Source: Chionis minor | Lineage: Eukaryota; Chordata; Aves; Charadriiformes; Chionididae | Length of the DNA stretch: 64,000 nucleotides | Reading direction: 5' to 3' | NCBI GenBank assembly: GCA_013398295.1 | Contig: VZSF01007316.1 | Coordinates: forward strand, 62,001 to 126,000 | Shown here: one piece after another, positions 25,788 to 37,921 of the stretch | How the letters are laid out: each line of letters begins with the position of its first letter | Numbering within the stretch: the stretch's first letter is position 1 | Position numbers and translations under genes: made by a program | The notes under the pieces: generated by a model | Seen by the model: the letters and a program-made list of their open reading frames with translations, nothing else | Databases searched by the model: none | Told to the model about the DNA's origin: nothing

Positions 25788-26807
25788 TGTCATGGTTTGG
25801 GCTGCGCTGGCCACTAAAGCGAACAACAGATGCTCCCTTTAACTTCTCTCCCAAGGGAAAGAAGAATGAGAGGGAAAGAGACTTCTGGATTGAAAAAGAA
25901 CATAAACTACTTTAATGAAATATTACTAGTAAAATAAAAATAAGAAAAGATAGTATTAATAAGAGAATGATGAAATATATACAATATATGCAACCCATAT
26001 CAAGCTCCCAGCACAATGATCATGTCACCGGCCGGCACAGGAAAAGTCCCAGACTGGACTCAGTGACGGAAAGGAGCTGAACTCAGGAACTAGATTCAGG
26101 AACGCTCAGATCGGGATCAAGGGCAGAAGAACAAAGTCTTCCTTGGACGCCGGCCATTGAAGAAAGAGGGCTGACCCTTGAGACATCAGCTTTTATACTG
26201 AGCATGAGGCAGATGGGATGGAAGACCCTGTGGGTAAGTTTTGGGTCACCTGTCCTGTCCAGTCCTCCCCACAGGTACAACTCCCCTATGCTCTTCCGCT
26301 TCCAACCTTCCAACAAGGCACAAAACAAAGCTGGCTGCCCTTGGTTGTTATAGCAATAAGTATAAGCAAGAGCCTCTCTGCATACCCTGCCTTGGTATCG
26401 ATTATAAACATNTGAAGAAAGAGGGCTGACCCTTGAGACATCAGCTTTTATACTGAGCATGAGGCAGATGGGATGGAAGACCCTGTGGGTAAGTTTTGGG
26501 TCACCTGTCCTGTCCAGTCCTCCCCACAGGTACAACTCCCCTATGCTCTTCCGCTTCCAACCTTCCAACAAGGCACAAAACAAAGCTGGCTGCCCTTGGT
26601 TGTTATAGCAATAAGTATAAGCAAGAGCCTCTCTGCATACCCTGCCTTGGTATCGATTATAAACATCAGGCCTTATCACTCTGGTAGCAGACACAGTCTG
26701 AAGAATATGCCGTTAATTTCAGAGAGTTCAGTTAGTTAGAAGAGGCTTAACTGAAAAGTAAAATTACTAAAAAGAAAATTGATTCTGTTTTACCCCAAAC
26801 CAGGACA
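25788..26807 (-). mobile_element. Solo ERV LTR with 5-bp target-site duplication
   Basis: The block starts TGTCATGGTTTGG and ends CCAAACCAGGACA, which are near-perfect inverted termini with the TG...CA ends of an LTR. GACAT occurs immediately before (25783-25787) and immediately after (26808-26812), a 5-base target-site duplication. That length is usual for ERVL-class elements. On the minus strand a TATA box (TATAAAAG at 26190-26197) precedes a poly-A signal (ATTAAA at 25911-25916), about 120 bases from the CA end, so I orient it minus. It has no internal viral genes and is a solo LTR. The real length is about 765 bases, because 255 bases inside it are an apparent assembly duplication around an N. 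Confidence 0.92.
26158..26666. repeat. 254-base block present twice around a single N
   Basis: Bases 26158-26411 and 26413-26666 read the same throughout by eye, and the single N at 26412 lies between them. A perfect tandem copy inside an otherwise diverged LTR, joined by an N, is the signature of two contig ends that overlap but were not merged. The 203-codon open frame across it is not real. It includes two copies of the LTR TATA box. Confidence 0.9.
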
Positions 26808-26902
26808 GACATGAAGACTGCAAAGCTTTGCAATACATTAAAATCTTTACTGAAAACCCCAGTAATCACTAGACTTTAAATCACTCACTTGTGTGTCATT
26901 TG

Positions 26903-27017
26903 TGGTTGCTTCGAGCAACCTGATCTAGCTAAAGATGTTTCTGCCCCTGGCAGGGGGGATGAACTAGATGATCTTTAAAGGTCCCTTCCAATCCAAACTC
27001 TTCTGTGAGTCTGTGAT
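26903..27017 (+). mobile_element. CR1 LINE 3' tail
   Basis: Short plus-strand tail with GAGCAACCTGATCTAG, CCCCTGGCAGGGGGGATGAA, TAGATGATCTTTAAAGGTCC and a degenerate octamer end (TTCTGTGAGTCTGTGAT). Only the 3' non-coding region and the last bases of ORF2 remain. Confidence 0.9.
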
Positions 27018-29021
27018 ACATCAAATTCAGTTGAAGTTGGGTAAAGCATTAAAATCGTAAGGAAATGACAGAGAGTACCTAGCTGGTTTTTACACGCGAG
27101 GCTAAAACTGAGTCCCTTGGAAAGAATTTAAGATCTACCTATTAAGACAGAAGAAAATGGAGTGTTTGAATAGACAGGAATGTAAGAGAACAATTGGTTA
27201 ACCTTGTATTGACTCAAATGTGACCTGTACAGTGCAGACGAACAGATGAGAAGAAAGTGAGAGCTATTTTGGTTAACAATAACAACAACTTAACTCTGCT
27301 GATTTAGGGACAGCCCCAGAAAGCAAGAGTGCATTGGCCATACTGGTTAAAACTGGACTGGACTGGTACTTACTGGTAGCAAATTCAACTTCCTTTTCAG
27401 GACGGGCAAGTGGGCAGTTGCAAACTGAAAGATTAATAGTCAGCCTGCACTATAAGCATGTATGGGAATGGTAGACTCAGAGACAACTTGCTAATGAGAA
27501 GTAATATTTTTTTTTAAATGTAAGAATAAGAAAAAATCTAATGAAATAAAACCTCTTGAGAAAATGCTTGTTTCTCATCATTAGTGCAATTAGAAAAATT
27601 CTCTTCTGCAGTTTTGCAACAGCTTTTGTAGTGCCATTTATATCTTAGCTTCTGCCACACAGCCCTTGCAATTTAGATGACCAGTTATTAGATAATGGAG
27701 GTGAAGACACATTAATATATGTCTGCTGCAAAGAAACTAGGCTTTTTTACTATTACTTGGTGAAACACTCTTACATTTCTGCTTTAGGTGAAAATACATT
27801 TGGATAAGATGAGAAATGTTTTGTAAGACTCTTCTTTCTCAGAAACATTCAAGGCAGCAGTTAGCTTATTTGTATTGAATTTTGCTTTTTTTAATTAAAA
27901 CATTTAATGTGACCTGAGAACTAATTGCTGGTTCCTGCTCTTTTTTATGATAGTCATGTTTAGTACTTCTTACTGTTTGGATTTTCATTGTACCTGCTGT
28001 CCTGGTATTTCTGATAAGTATTAAAATAAGAAAGAACTTGGTATACTACATCACAGAAGAAAGAAGTATGATGTACTTAGAGGTAACTACTACTACTGCT
28101 ACTACCTATAAAATTGGTATTTCTGAGAAAGGAAAGTGTGACTTTCAAAGTTCTGGGGTTTTAGTGAACAATTTTGAACATTTATGTTCAAATTTCCAGG
28201 AGCAAATTTCCAGCTGTTCATGTAGCCTACATATGAAAATTAAATTGATTGAACATAGTTCTGAATATTAATTAAACAGAAGACGGTTTCTGAAAACGTT
28301 TTGTATAACTAAGTTATAAATATTTTCCCTTGCTGATAGAAGCAAGAACTTACTTTTAAATAGAGATTTTTAATTTTTTCTTTTTCTTTTTCTTTTTTTT
28401 TTTAAATTTAGAAACTACATTAGAACTGCCTCTGAATAATTAATATACCTTGGGCATTCTGAAAACTTTGTCAGACATACCTTAAAAACATCATGTCAAT
28501 GACATTTCTTGTTCTTTTTCTTCTTTGCTAGAAAACTACACTGTCTACAGTACAACATTTGGGTCTTCCTTTCAGACTCTAGCCTGGAAAAATTCGTGTC
28601 TGCACATAGGCAGCACAGCTTACAGCTAGGAGACGGTCTTGTCTCTAGTTAGATAATTAGAGCTTCCTGAAGGAGACTGATGCTAACTACACAAGCATGA
28701 AGTTCTCAGATTCCATTCCCTTTCAAAGAGGTCAGCTTAAGCCATCTGCTTGGCATACATGAGAACAAAGGAAAAAGAGCCCTCTCTCCACTGGGGTGTG
28801 CATCTGCCTCCACAGGCCCCTTTTCTCTGTTTGGCTTCTCTTTAGTAAGTAAGTTTCTACCCTTTAGTAAAGCAAAGTGCAGAAGAAATACATACATAGG
28901 CAGGGTGCAGCCTCTCCAAGGAGGCTGAGCTGTCTGCTGTTACCTCCTGAGTGAACATCGTGTCAGATGTGAGAAGTCTATTTTTCCCCTTTCACAGCTT
29001 ATATGAGCCATGTGCAACCTG
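27018..29021. other. Unique AT-rich noncoding DNA
   Basis: No gene or named element was recognised. A CTTTTT-type simple repeat lies at about 28377-28402. Open frames are short and without domains. Confidence 0.7.
28377..28402 (+). repeat. (CTTTTT)n pyrimidine tract
   Basis: Three to four imperfect copies of TTTTTC end in a T-run. It is a simple sequence repeat. Confidence 0.75.
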
Positions 29022-29437
29022 TAGAATCATAGAAAGGTTTAGGTTGGAAGGGACCTTAAAGATCACCTAGTTCCAACCCTCCTGCCATGGGCAGGGACAT
29101 CTCCCACTAGACCTGGTTGCTCAAAGCCCCATCCAACCTGGCCTTGAACACTTCCAGGGATGGGGCATCCAGAACTTCCCTGGGCAACTTGTTCCAGTGC
29201 CTCACCACCCTTATAGTGAAAAATTTCTTCCTGAGATATATCCTACACCTACCTTCTTTCAATTTGAAGCCATTCCCACTCGTTCTATCACTACATGCCC
29301 TTGTAAAAAGTCCCTCTCCAGATTTCCTGTAGGCCCCTTTCACATACTGCAGGCTGCTGTAAGGTCTCCCCAGAGCCTTCTCTTCTCCAGGCCAAACAAC
29401 TCCAACTCTCTCAGCCTGTCCTTATAGCAGAGGTGCT
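29022..29437 (-). mobile_element. CR1 LINE, 3' end and last part of ORF2
   Basis: Inserted in reverse, with the 3' end at the left (AGAATCATAGAAAGG, then TTGGAAGGGACCTTAAAGAT). The minus-strand frame at 29343-29107 still reads MKGAYRKSGEGLFTRACSDR, RKKFFTIRVVRHWNKLPREV and APSLEVFKARLDGALSNQV. This is the usual C-terminus of CR1 ORF2 (compare KGAYKKAGEGLFTRA, RKKFF and HWNRLPREV). It belongs to the same subfamily as the copies at 26.9 and 39.7 kb. The open frame covers about 78 codons, so this is a fairly young fragment. Confidence 0.95.
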
Positions 29438-30688
29438 ATCTATACCTGTATAACTTTCTGCTACTTTGTTCTAGAGCTCGCTACTGTGTCTATTGACGGT
29501 TCATAAAGCTGACATTGCTCGTGCATAGGGAAGCTAACATTATGCTGCTTCTTATAACAAGTTCTAACCCTCCAGATGCCCAAGCTCTTACTTAGCATAG
29601 AGTAGCCATCTTTTGCTTTGAGTCCAGGGACATACAGAAGCAACCCAAATGCCATGTAGGGTGAAGTATCTGAATATAAGACCTCAATTGAACAACTGGA
29701 AAATGAGCTAGGACTGGAATCAATGGCCCCATCAAGCTAAATGTCCAAAGTTAGAATATTAATGTTAGCGTAAGAAGTATCACACCAGCACATGCAAGAT
29801 AGCGCAGTAAATGTAGGAGCTTTCATTTGTACTTTAGTTTATACCTGTATAAAGATGGCTAATTCTTCTGTTAACAGTAGAGTTGTTTCCTGTTTTCAGC
29901 AGATGGGAAAAAGTAGTATTTTCTGAGTTAATATATATAAATCTTTTTATTGTGACAACGTACTTTTTTCACTAGAGCACAGTCTAAAATGTTGTTTTGT
30001 AAAGGAAAAGCAAAAATTTCCCTGACACATAAAGTCTTGATATCACAGAGAATTCAATGCATATTGTATTTGTAAAGGAGAGCAACTAGAGGATGACAGC
30101 TTTGGTGAAATAATAACTTTTTCTAGTTTTACTGAAGTTGTTGCTCAAAAAGTCATTCTCCTTGGATTTGATCCATCTCATGCTGGTAAATTCCACTCTT
30201 TCTACTTGGTGGGAGAAGCCTCTACTGTTTAACATTAAGAGATGGTGGCATTAGACATCTGCATGCCCCTCAGTTGTCCAAGACCAGTATTCAATTGCAG
30301 TCTCCATCCACTAAGGACCTACTCAGCTGCTAAGTTGTCTTTCTCCTGCTTACACTGCCTGTAGAGTCACTATAATTGATAGTTGAAAGGTGTTGCTAAT
30401 AGTTGCCAGATTACATTGGCTGCTTTGAGCAACACTTTCATGCTGATGAACTGTATTCTAACTATTTTTAACTACTGATTCCTCAGGGAAAAAAGGCAAA
30501 AGAATGATTTCCTTCTTCCCTTTCCTTTTCATCCTTTTTGGTGAGGATGAAAGGAAATTCCCTCTGGCAATGACATCCTCAAAGGGGGTTCATGATTCTG
30601 AATATTGAATTGGAGAAATAAGTAAGTCTTTGGAGAACATGGCCTGCTTTTTTCTTCTTGACATTTCACACTGGCTAGTCCCTGTTAG

Positions 30689-30716
30689 TCTCTCTCTCTC
30701 TTTCTCTCTCTCTCTC
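30689..30716 (+). repeat. (TC)n microsatellite
   Basis: A nearly pure TC dinucleotide tract with one TTTC interruption. It is simple sequence, and its length may vary between individuals. Confidence 0.9.
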
Positions 30717-33536
30717 AATCATTATAAGATCATTGTGAATTGCACTAGGCTGCAAGACAGACAAAAAGAAACCAAGCACTGCAGTGGTTGTCATTCCAAA
30801 ACTCATATGAGCCTTGTGCATCCAGGCCCCCCAGATTCACAATCTGAGAAAATTATGTGTTTCTGTAAATTAATTGACCGCCAACTTTATAGAAGGCTTT
30901 CCCAGCTGATTTCTAAAAGCTTGAGCAGCACTGATGTAAGGAACCATCATAAATTGTTATCAGGATTTGAAAGTATTATCTCTAGTAGCTTAGCAAACAA
31001 TTTCTAGCAGTGGATTCCTTGAAATTTTCTCCAGAGGAGTAAGGACAATACTAATAGGACTGGATATGTGCAAGAATTATATCAGTATTTAATTTGGAAA
31101 GTTCAAATGCTTAACTGTCATTACCCTGCAGTCTGATTTTCCCGTCCATTTTTTCACATGGGGAGATTCAATATTCATATCCTTCTAAAATTAAGACTTC
31201 AAAGACCTGTACTTTTTACATTTTGTCACCTCTGGATTTGTTTCAACTTTGCAATTGGCTCTTTGGCAAAGTCATGAATTGGCTGCTGATAGAAAGAAGT
31301 CTCAGTTTCCAACCCAGATACATGGCTGCCTGTAGTGTTCTCAGATCACCGGAATTTATTTTTTCCTGTCCAGGGAATTTCTAGATGTCTCTGAATCAGA
31401 GAATTGCAGTTGGTCAGCTCTCATTACTGTGTCATTTCCTAAGGTGAATCTGATGTAGCAACAAAACGAGCGGTAGCAGTTTTACGTTCAAGATGCTTTA
31501 AATAAGGGGAGGATTGACTCACTACTAGGTGGCTCATTTTTTAGAAAGATTTTGCATACAATTTTTTTTCTTTTTATTGGTTATTGTGCTGTGGAGGCAA
31601 TGTATTGTTATTTAGTGACGGGAAAATTATCTTAATAAGAGATCAATTTTAGAAAGATTTATAAATCAGTAAGAAAGGACCTATCTGGCCAAAGTGCTGT
31701 TTCATAATATCTTCATAACACTGGAATTCTAGAGAACAATAATTCTATAGTAATTACATTTGGAGGCAATTGCAAATTAGGACAGGATGTAAACCTGAGA
31801 GGCAGAGAGAAAATCCTTTTTTTTTTTTGGTTGAAAAACAAAGATTGTACAAACCTGCTATTTCAAGTGTGATTGCTAAATCCACACACTGTACTTCACT
31901 CAGATAAGCAGATTTGGTATTCATCAGCTCCATAGCATGGGACAAAGTAAAGATATCTCCAAATTAGCAATCTCCAAGCTAGGCAGAAACAGTACAGCTG
32001 CGTGAATGTGGCACATCACGTGAACTGATTGGCTTTTGGAGAGGTTAACCATTTCTAACCTGAAGTTATCTTACTCCAAAGTACAGGCAGAGTGAGACTG
32101 GGACCATCTGCCCAAGGCCATGCACACAGGCACCAGAAACGTTGAGATAACTTTGCTTAACTCCTCACAGTTGTAAGTAATCTATCTTTTTGTTACTGAA
32201 AGGAATTTTAATCTTAACCTATCACTGTGTCAGTCAGCAGGAACTGCCCTTCCAGAGGCAGGAATTATAAGCTTCCTTTTTATACAGGTTAATTTTTACC
32301 TTTCTAGTCTATTTTCTAGGTGTTATAGAATCACTATACAGCTTTTGAAAAATTCTGCTTTTAGGCCTTTCAGCAACTAGAAGGCTTTTGGGGACTTGCT
32401 ACTTGTTTATGATTAGAGGTAACCTCATTATTTTAAGCACCTTCCCTTAAATCCCACAAATGGACCAGAAAAATGACAAAATAGTGAGGAATAGCATATT
32501 TGTTTTCTGAAGAGTTTGTGAAGACTCACAAACTTAATGCAGCCTACACTAGAAAGCAATTTTCATTTATGAAGACAGTTAAAAGGTGAGATTTTGCAAT
32601 GACAATGATGTCTTGCATATCTTCATTGTATAGCTTGAAGATTTTCTTGTAACCTCACTTATTGTGCAAATAGATTTTTGCTTTTGTGCGTCTTGTTCTG
32701 CATAACACAGAAAGGCAATCATACCAGTCCTAAAAAAGAGCAGTGTTTGTTACGAAAACTAGTAATCTAGTTTGTGTTATATGTGTATATATATGAAGAC
32801 GGTAAAATGCAAAATGCAGAATTATCAAATAGATCTTCCTACCTGAGAAGACGAGTGACGCTGAGGAAAAGCTGACATTAGAAATGCAGCCATATAAGCG
32901 CATGACTTTTAGAAATATGCAAACAACTCAGTGACTGAGGACAGATCTACAGATCTGTAAATTAGCTCAGTTTGGGGAAGATCTGAAAAGACGACTTCAT
33001 TTTTTCAAGAAAGCCAGTATCTTCCTGTGCTAAATCATTAATCTAGTTTCCCAGGGTTGGAGATCTGAGCAGAGGTAAGGGAAAATCTATGACCCAGAAA
33101 CCAATAGCTCATCAGATATCATCTCTAATACACTATGTTAATCAGTCAATATACGCTGCAACAGAAATCAAAGAATTCAGCATTAAATGAGAATCTGAAG
33201 GGTAGATTTCTTTGGCTTTGTTATTTATTTAGATTGGGGATTTCACTTCAAAGAAGAACACTGCATGTTGGTCACATATGCCTTTATTCGGATTTCCGAA
33301 ACTAGAGGATCAGAAATCAAAATCATGATTGGTTCTTATACTATAATCTTATTTAAAAGTTTCTAAAATATTGTTTTAATTTTTCATCAGTGATAATACC
33401 TTTGCGCCAGTTTTGACTAAAAAAATCAAGGTTTCACTGATCAAGAATTCTATACCTAAGTAACTCACTTAACATCCCTAAAAAAACGTGATTATATGTA
33501 AAGATGGTCTCAGAATTAGAGTAAATTTTTGTGAGA

Positions 33537-33552
33537 CCACTAGATGGTGCCA
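33537..33552 (+). promoter_or_regulatory. CTCF-like binding motif
   Basis: CCACTAGATGGTGCCA follows the CTCF core with one clear mismatch (T where the motif has the C of GGC). It reads on the plus strand. Binding is not shown. Confidence 0.35.
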
Positions 33553-35469
33553 CATGTATTGTTTTATGCCTCGGAAAACAAAGTTCTGGGGAGAAACAAA
33601 CAAAACAAACAAGTCATAATACTGCTTCATGAAATAGCAAGGGTGTTTTCAGACATTAGTTTCCATCTTCTCCATCCTGTCATTTCTTTCTACTACCTCA
33701 AATTGTACTCTTTTTTTCTTTTGTGTATTGGATAAGAGCATACACTTCAGAGCAATACTTACAACACTACTCATTCAGTTTAGCGTATGAGATCAACAGC
33801 CTTCTATTTCTGACTGTAAATTTCTCAGAGCTGATTTCTCAGATATCTTCAGATATTTTGGGAAAGGAACAATTTACAAAATTGCTTAACGTATATCGCT
33901 ACTGCATAGTTAGTATGGGTTATCTACAATTAAGTTTTCCTAATGAAGTCAGTCAGTTTTTGCTCCTGCACAGCACTCAACTGTGTAAGGCAGGCAGCAA
34001 GTCTCCTGGGGGTCGTATCCTCTTGGGTTTTACACCAGAGTAAGCTGAACTATTCTATGAGTTATGTAGTCAATACTTTTCAGAAAAACATTCTGATGGG
34101 TTTTTTTCTGGCCTCATAGCTAATCGTGGGAACATACAGAAGGGCTATGGCATTTGAATGTCACAGCATGTGCTCATATTACACAGCAATGCTACTACAA
34201 GGTAGTGAGCTACATTAACTTATCATATTTGTTCCTTTCAGATCCATCAGTTTAAACACGGACTATTATTACTTTTAAAGAACACCTCATTGGCATCATC
34301 TAAGGTGGAGATGGTATTTGCACATGGCAGCAATACTCAAGGTATATTTAGGGCTAATTTTGCAGTGAAGACAATTTCTAGCCATTTAGTTCAGTTTTTG
34401 AAGTTGACATTTCATTGCTTATTTTTACTGTCTATGAGACCTTCCGACACATGACAACGAGCATTGGCTTGAGACTTCAGAAGAAGTTGTACACTTTCAT
34501 TTCCAATTTACTTTCCGTTTTCAAAGTTGTGTTTATTTTTTCCTATGTAAATTCAATTATTTATGTGCTTACTTTGGAAAATGACCAGGGAAGTCAGTGA
34601 AGCTATAAACAGAGGAAAGCAAAAGTGATCAGTCAGGTGAACTGCTGAATATTGAAAAGGCCAAAGTAATAAACAGTAGCACTATAATTCATAGAGTATG
34701 TGAGGTATTAAAAATCATGCAGGTTCAGCTTTTTGATCAAGATTTATCATAGACAAAAATCAACCAGAAGTTGATTATTCTTTCCTGACAAATACTGTAG
34801 AGAAGATAATAAAATAGTATAAATTTACTGTGTTCTAAAAGACTCCATGAAATCAGGCTGTTCATTTGCTGCTCTCCATCAGACCCAGTCAAGGCTGGCA
34901 TTTAATGGAAGACCTTCTCTGTGCTATAGGAAGGTGATGAAGGAAGTGATTCATCTAGTACCATTATTTCTAGCCCCTTCACAATACATGATTATATGAT
35001 GTTGCAGGAAAAAGTGCTCTTTGTTGGATTATTTTGACTGAGGATTAAAGCCGAGTACATTTGCTCCCAATATGTCAGCAATCCCCAAATTTAGTACTTA
35101 CATATAATTTTTACATGAATTTACTTAGGCGTATTGATGTCATGAAATAGAATTCTATTTCACTTAGTCATGTACAAGCAGGTAGCAGAAGGCAGTCCTT
35201 GGTTGGAAGGCCTTAGTGTCTAATTTAAGATAAGATAGTCAACTCTTTCCTTCCGTCAGTAACAGTAGAGTTTTACTGTGGAAAATGGGCCACATCATCA
35301 GATGGTATTTTCCTAGCAGATAAAGCTAGGTGCAAATTAGATGTTGTGCCTTAGAGATGAGACAGGATAGCAAAAAAGGAACTGATAGAATATTTTCAGG
35401 AGATAAATGCAATCATAGCCCTCATCTATATGAAATATAAGGAAACTGCGCCTTTGTCAGTGAATTATA

Positions 35470-35850
35470 GTGCTTTAGTCACACCAGGAGCCCACAGTTT
35501 CCCCTCAGCCTTTTCCTTGAAGCTCAAGAAATCCAGTTCCTTCAGCTCCACATCACAGGGCATGTGTTGCAGCTCCTTTTATCATCTCAGTCTCCCTCCG
35601 GAAGTCTTTCTCTGTATCTCTTTGTTCTGAGGGCCCACATCTCTTTGTTCTGAGGGCCTCAGCCTAGACTGGGTACACCAGAAATGGTCTCCTGGGTACC
35701 AAGCAGACAGCAGGGAGCAGCCACTTCCCTGGGTCTCATGGCTGTGGTCTATCTCTGTGCTTGGTACACAGTTAGCCCCATCACCACAAGAGAGCACTGC
35801 TGGCTCACATTCAATCCATTGAGATCCCCTCGGTTTGATCAGAGATATAA
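35470..35850 (-). mobile_element. Old, decayed CR1 LINE fragment
   Basis: On the plus strand the sequence CCCCTCAGCCTTTTCCTTGA, then CCAGTTCCTTCAGCTCC, GGCATGTGTTGCAGCTCC, GGGAGCAGCCACTTCCCTGG and GCACTGCTGGCTCACATTCA is the reverse of CR1 ORF2. Usual forms are CCTCAGCCTTCTCTTC, GGGCATGTGTTCCAG, CACTGCTGGCTCATGTTCAG. It is strongly diverged and internally rearranged, including a 23-base tandem duplication. The 3' octamer end is missing. Edges are approximate. Confidence 0.75.
35616..35661. repeat. 23-base tandem duplication inside the CR1 fragment
   Basis: ATCTCTTTGTTCTGAGGGCC is followed by CAC in the first copy and TCA in the second. The two copies are adjacent. The duplication is not part of the CR1 sequence I know, so it arose after insertion. 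Confidence 0.85.
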
Positions 35851-36140
35851 CTTCAGATAAGCAGAAAAGTTTCCAGGGAAATGCTTGTATTTTGGCCAGT
35901 CCTTTCCTCACTGCTGCTTCTGATGCAGCTGTGCATCAAAACAGATATTGGCTAGCTCTTTGCCAGGCTTTTTACATGCTGACTATTTAGAACACGTGAC
36001 AAAACAGGACCTGTAAAATCAAGTCTGATGAGTAGTGTGAGGGAGAGAGCCTCTGGAGCAGGCATATTTTAATTCTGGCAAACAAAAAATATTTTTAGGA
36101 GTTGAACTTTCAAAAATTATTTTCTGGTTGTCTGGAGATT

Positions 36141-36240
36141 CCCTGGTTTGGGGGTTTTTTTTGGGGGGGAGGNGGTTTTCCTTGGTTTGGGGTTTTTTTT
36201 GGGGGGGGGGGGGGGGGGGGAGGTTTGTTTTGGGGATTTT
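36141..36240 (+). repeat. G- and T-homopolymer tract with an N
   Basis: Two copies of a block CTGGTTTGGGG, T8, G-run, AGG lie on either side of an N at 36173. The second copy contains G20 at 36201-36220. This is potential G-quadruplex sequence and also very hard to sequence. The duplication around an N suggests unmerged read ends, as at 26412. Confidence 0.8.
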
Positions 36241-37854
36241 TTGCATGTAGGAACAGAAAGCTGATTTTCTCACTAGTCTTAGGCTATATTGTAGCCTGAC
36301 ATCTACACTACCGTCTTAGCATTAGGCCAAACTCCAAGAGGAGCACCCTGTGGCCAAGGCTTGAGGCAAATTTCTTGTCTGGAAACCATAAGGTTCCCTG
36401 TTTTCTCAGGGCCTTATATTTGCAGTCCCACAAAGAGTGGATTTTTTTGCAGATCACTGCATTTTTAGAAAGTCAGCCCTAAAGAGAGACAGAAAATTAA
36501 GGTGAATAGATTTTCATTTGACCAGAGGTTACAACGATGATAAAAATAGCTATTAAATTCAAAAGCTATGAGTCTAGAAAGTGAAGGTCCACTTTAAACT
36601 CCCAGTCTACTGAAGTGTTTCAAATATTTGTATTTGCTACAAGCTATTTCATTACAAACATCCCCATAGATACAGAACACCATTCTGTTGGAAGTGACCT
36701 CTGGGTGAGGGTTAAAATTTTAAGCCTGGATAGGGTCATCAAGATTCAGCCATGTATGACATACCGAAAAAGGTCTGCACAAATAAAACCCCTTAGCCAA
36801 ACAAAACATCCAACTTGCTCTCCTGCATTTACTGCCAGTCATGTCTCTGATTCTTTTTTTTTTTTTTTCCTCCCAGAGAAACCAAGCATGTTTCACAAAT
36901 TTTCATCCTGCTGGCAATAATGTGCCTGCTCTTTTTAGGACAAATATGTTATTTTGATTAGCCTGATACCATGCTAGAAATGTTGCTTCCTCTTGAGGTT
37001 TAATGTAGTCTTGTTTATCTCAAGTGTTAAAAAAGGCTGAGCAGCCTTTGACCCCTTCAAAGCCCTTGCTTCATGGCATCTTACTGAGCTTCATTAGAAA
37101 ATTCAGAGAGTCAGTAAAGTACATCTCAGGCTGCCATCTTCACACTTGTTACTTCCTCTGTCTGAGCTGTCTGTTCTTCATCTGGTCTTAGGTGTTTTCC
37201 ATCAGCTGACAACAAAAATATGTGGTTTTTTACTATCATATAAAGCTATTTAACTCCTAGTTTATTCTGGACAATTTATCAAATATCTGCCTGTATGTGC
37301 ATTTTATTCCTGCTCTTTATCATGTAATCAGCTAGACCAAAATTCCTCTCTGTTTGTTTATTTCTAAGTGATATCAGGAATTGACATCACTTTATAATTA
37401 GTACTTCCCAGTCTACTACCTACTAACTCTGTAACAGAGAGGGAACAGTGCAAAAATATTTCTGCATTTTGATATTATGGTTCAGCTAAAATTGCAATAG
37501 CAATAAACAGATTGTTTTGATGTCCAGGATCTCATAATATGACTAATTATGTAACAGTATGCAAATGGTCTTGATAACCAAGCTACCTCATTTTGAACTC
37601 CCCTTATCTATTCTGTCCAATGCAGAACACCTTCCTAGTCATTTCTTTCCAACAACACTCATGTATGATCTCTTATATACAGCACAGCCTTCTCTAATCT
37701 GAAAATGTCACTTCTCTTGTAACTTTATTACTCAAAACAGTTCTGTGTTAGAGATTTTTCCCCATTTATTACCAATGAGAAGCATATGCAAAACATTTGC
37801 CATAGGTGCTTGAAGAAAACTTTTAATGCATAAAAGCCTACAAACTCTAATCTT

Positions 37855-37921
37855 TCTAATCTCTACCTAAACTCTGTATCTATCTAATATCTATATCTAT
37901 CTAAACTCTACATCTATCTAA
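37855..37921 (+). repeat. Imperfect (ATCT)n repeat
   Basis: Repeated CTATCT and TATCTATCTAA units are interspersed with two copies of AAACTCT. It is a decayed tetranucleotide microsatellite. Confidence 0.75.

Larger units (their letters stand above)
29438..35469. other. Unique noncoding DNA
   Basis: About 6 kb without a recognised gene. It holds a TC microsatellite at 30689-30716 and a plus-strand CTCF-like motif at 33537-33552. A segment near 32.04-32.14 kb vaguely resembles a MIR element but could not be supported. No exon-like, splice-bounded segment stood out. Confidence 0.65.

Noticed and set aside
26083..26694. 203-codon minus-strand open frame with two identical halves
   Set aside because: It spans the N and the duplicated block inside a solo LTR. 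It is a product of the assembly duplication and shows no protein domain.
29107..29343. 78-codon minus-strand frame that looks protein-like
   Set aside because: It is the C-terminus of CR1 ORF2 and not a host gene.
32040..32140. Possible MIR-type SINE remnant (GCCCAAGGCCATGCACACAG)
   Set aside because: Only about 20 bases resemble the MIR sequence, and the flanks do not follow it.
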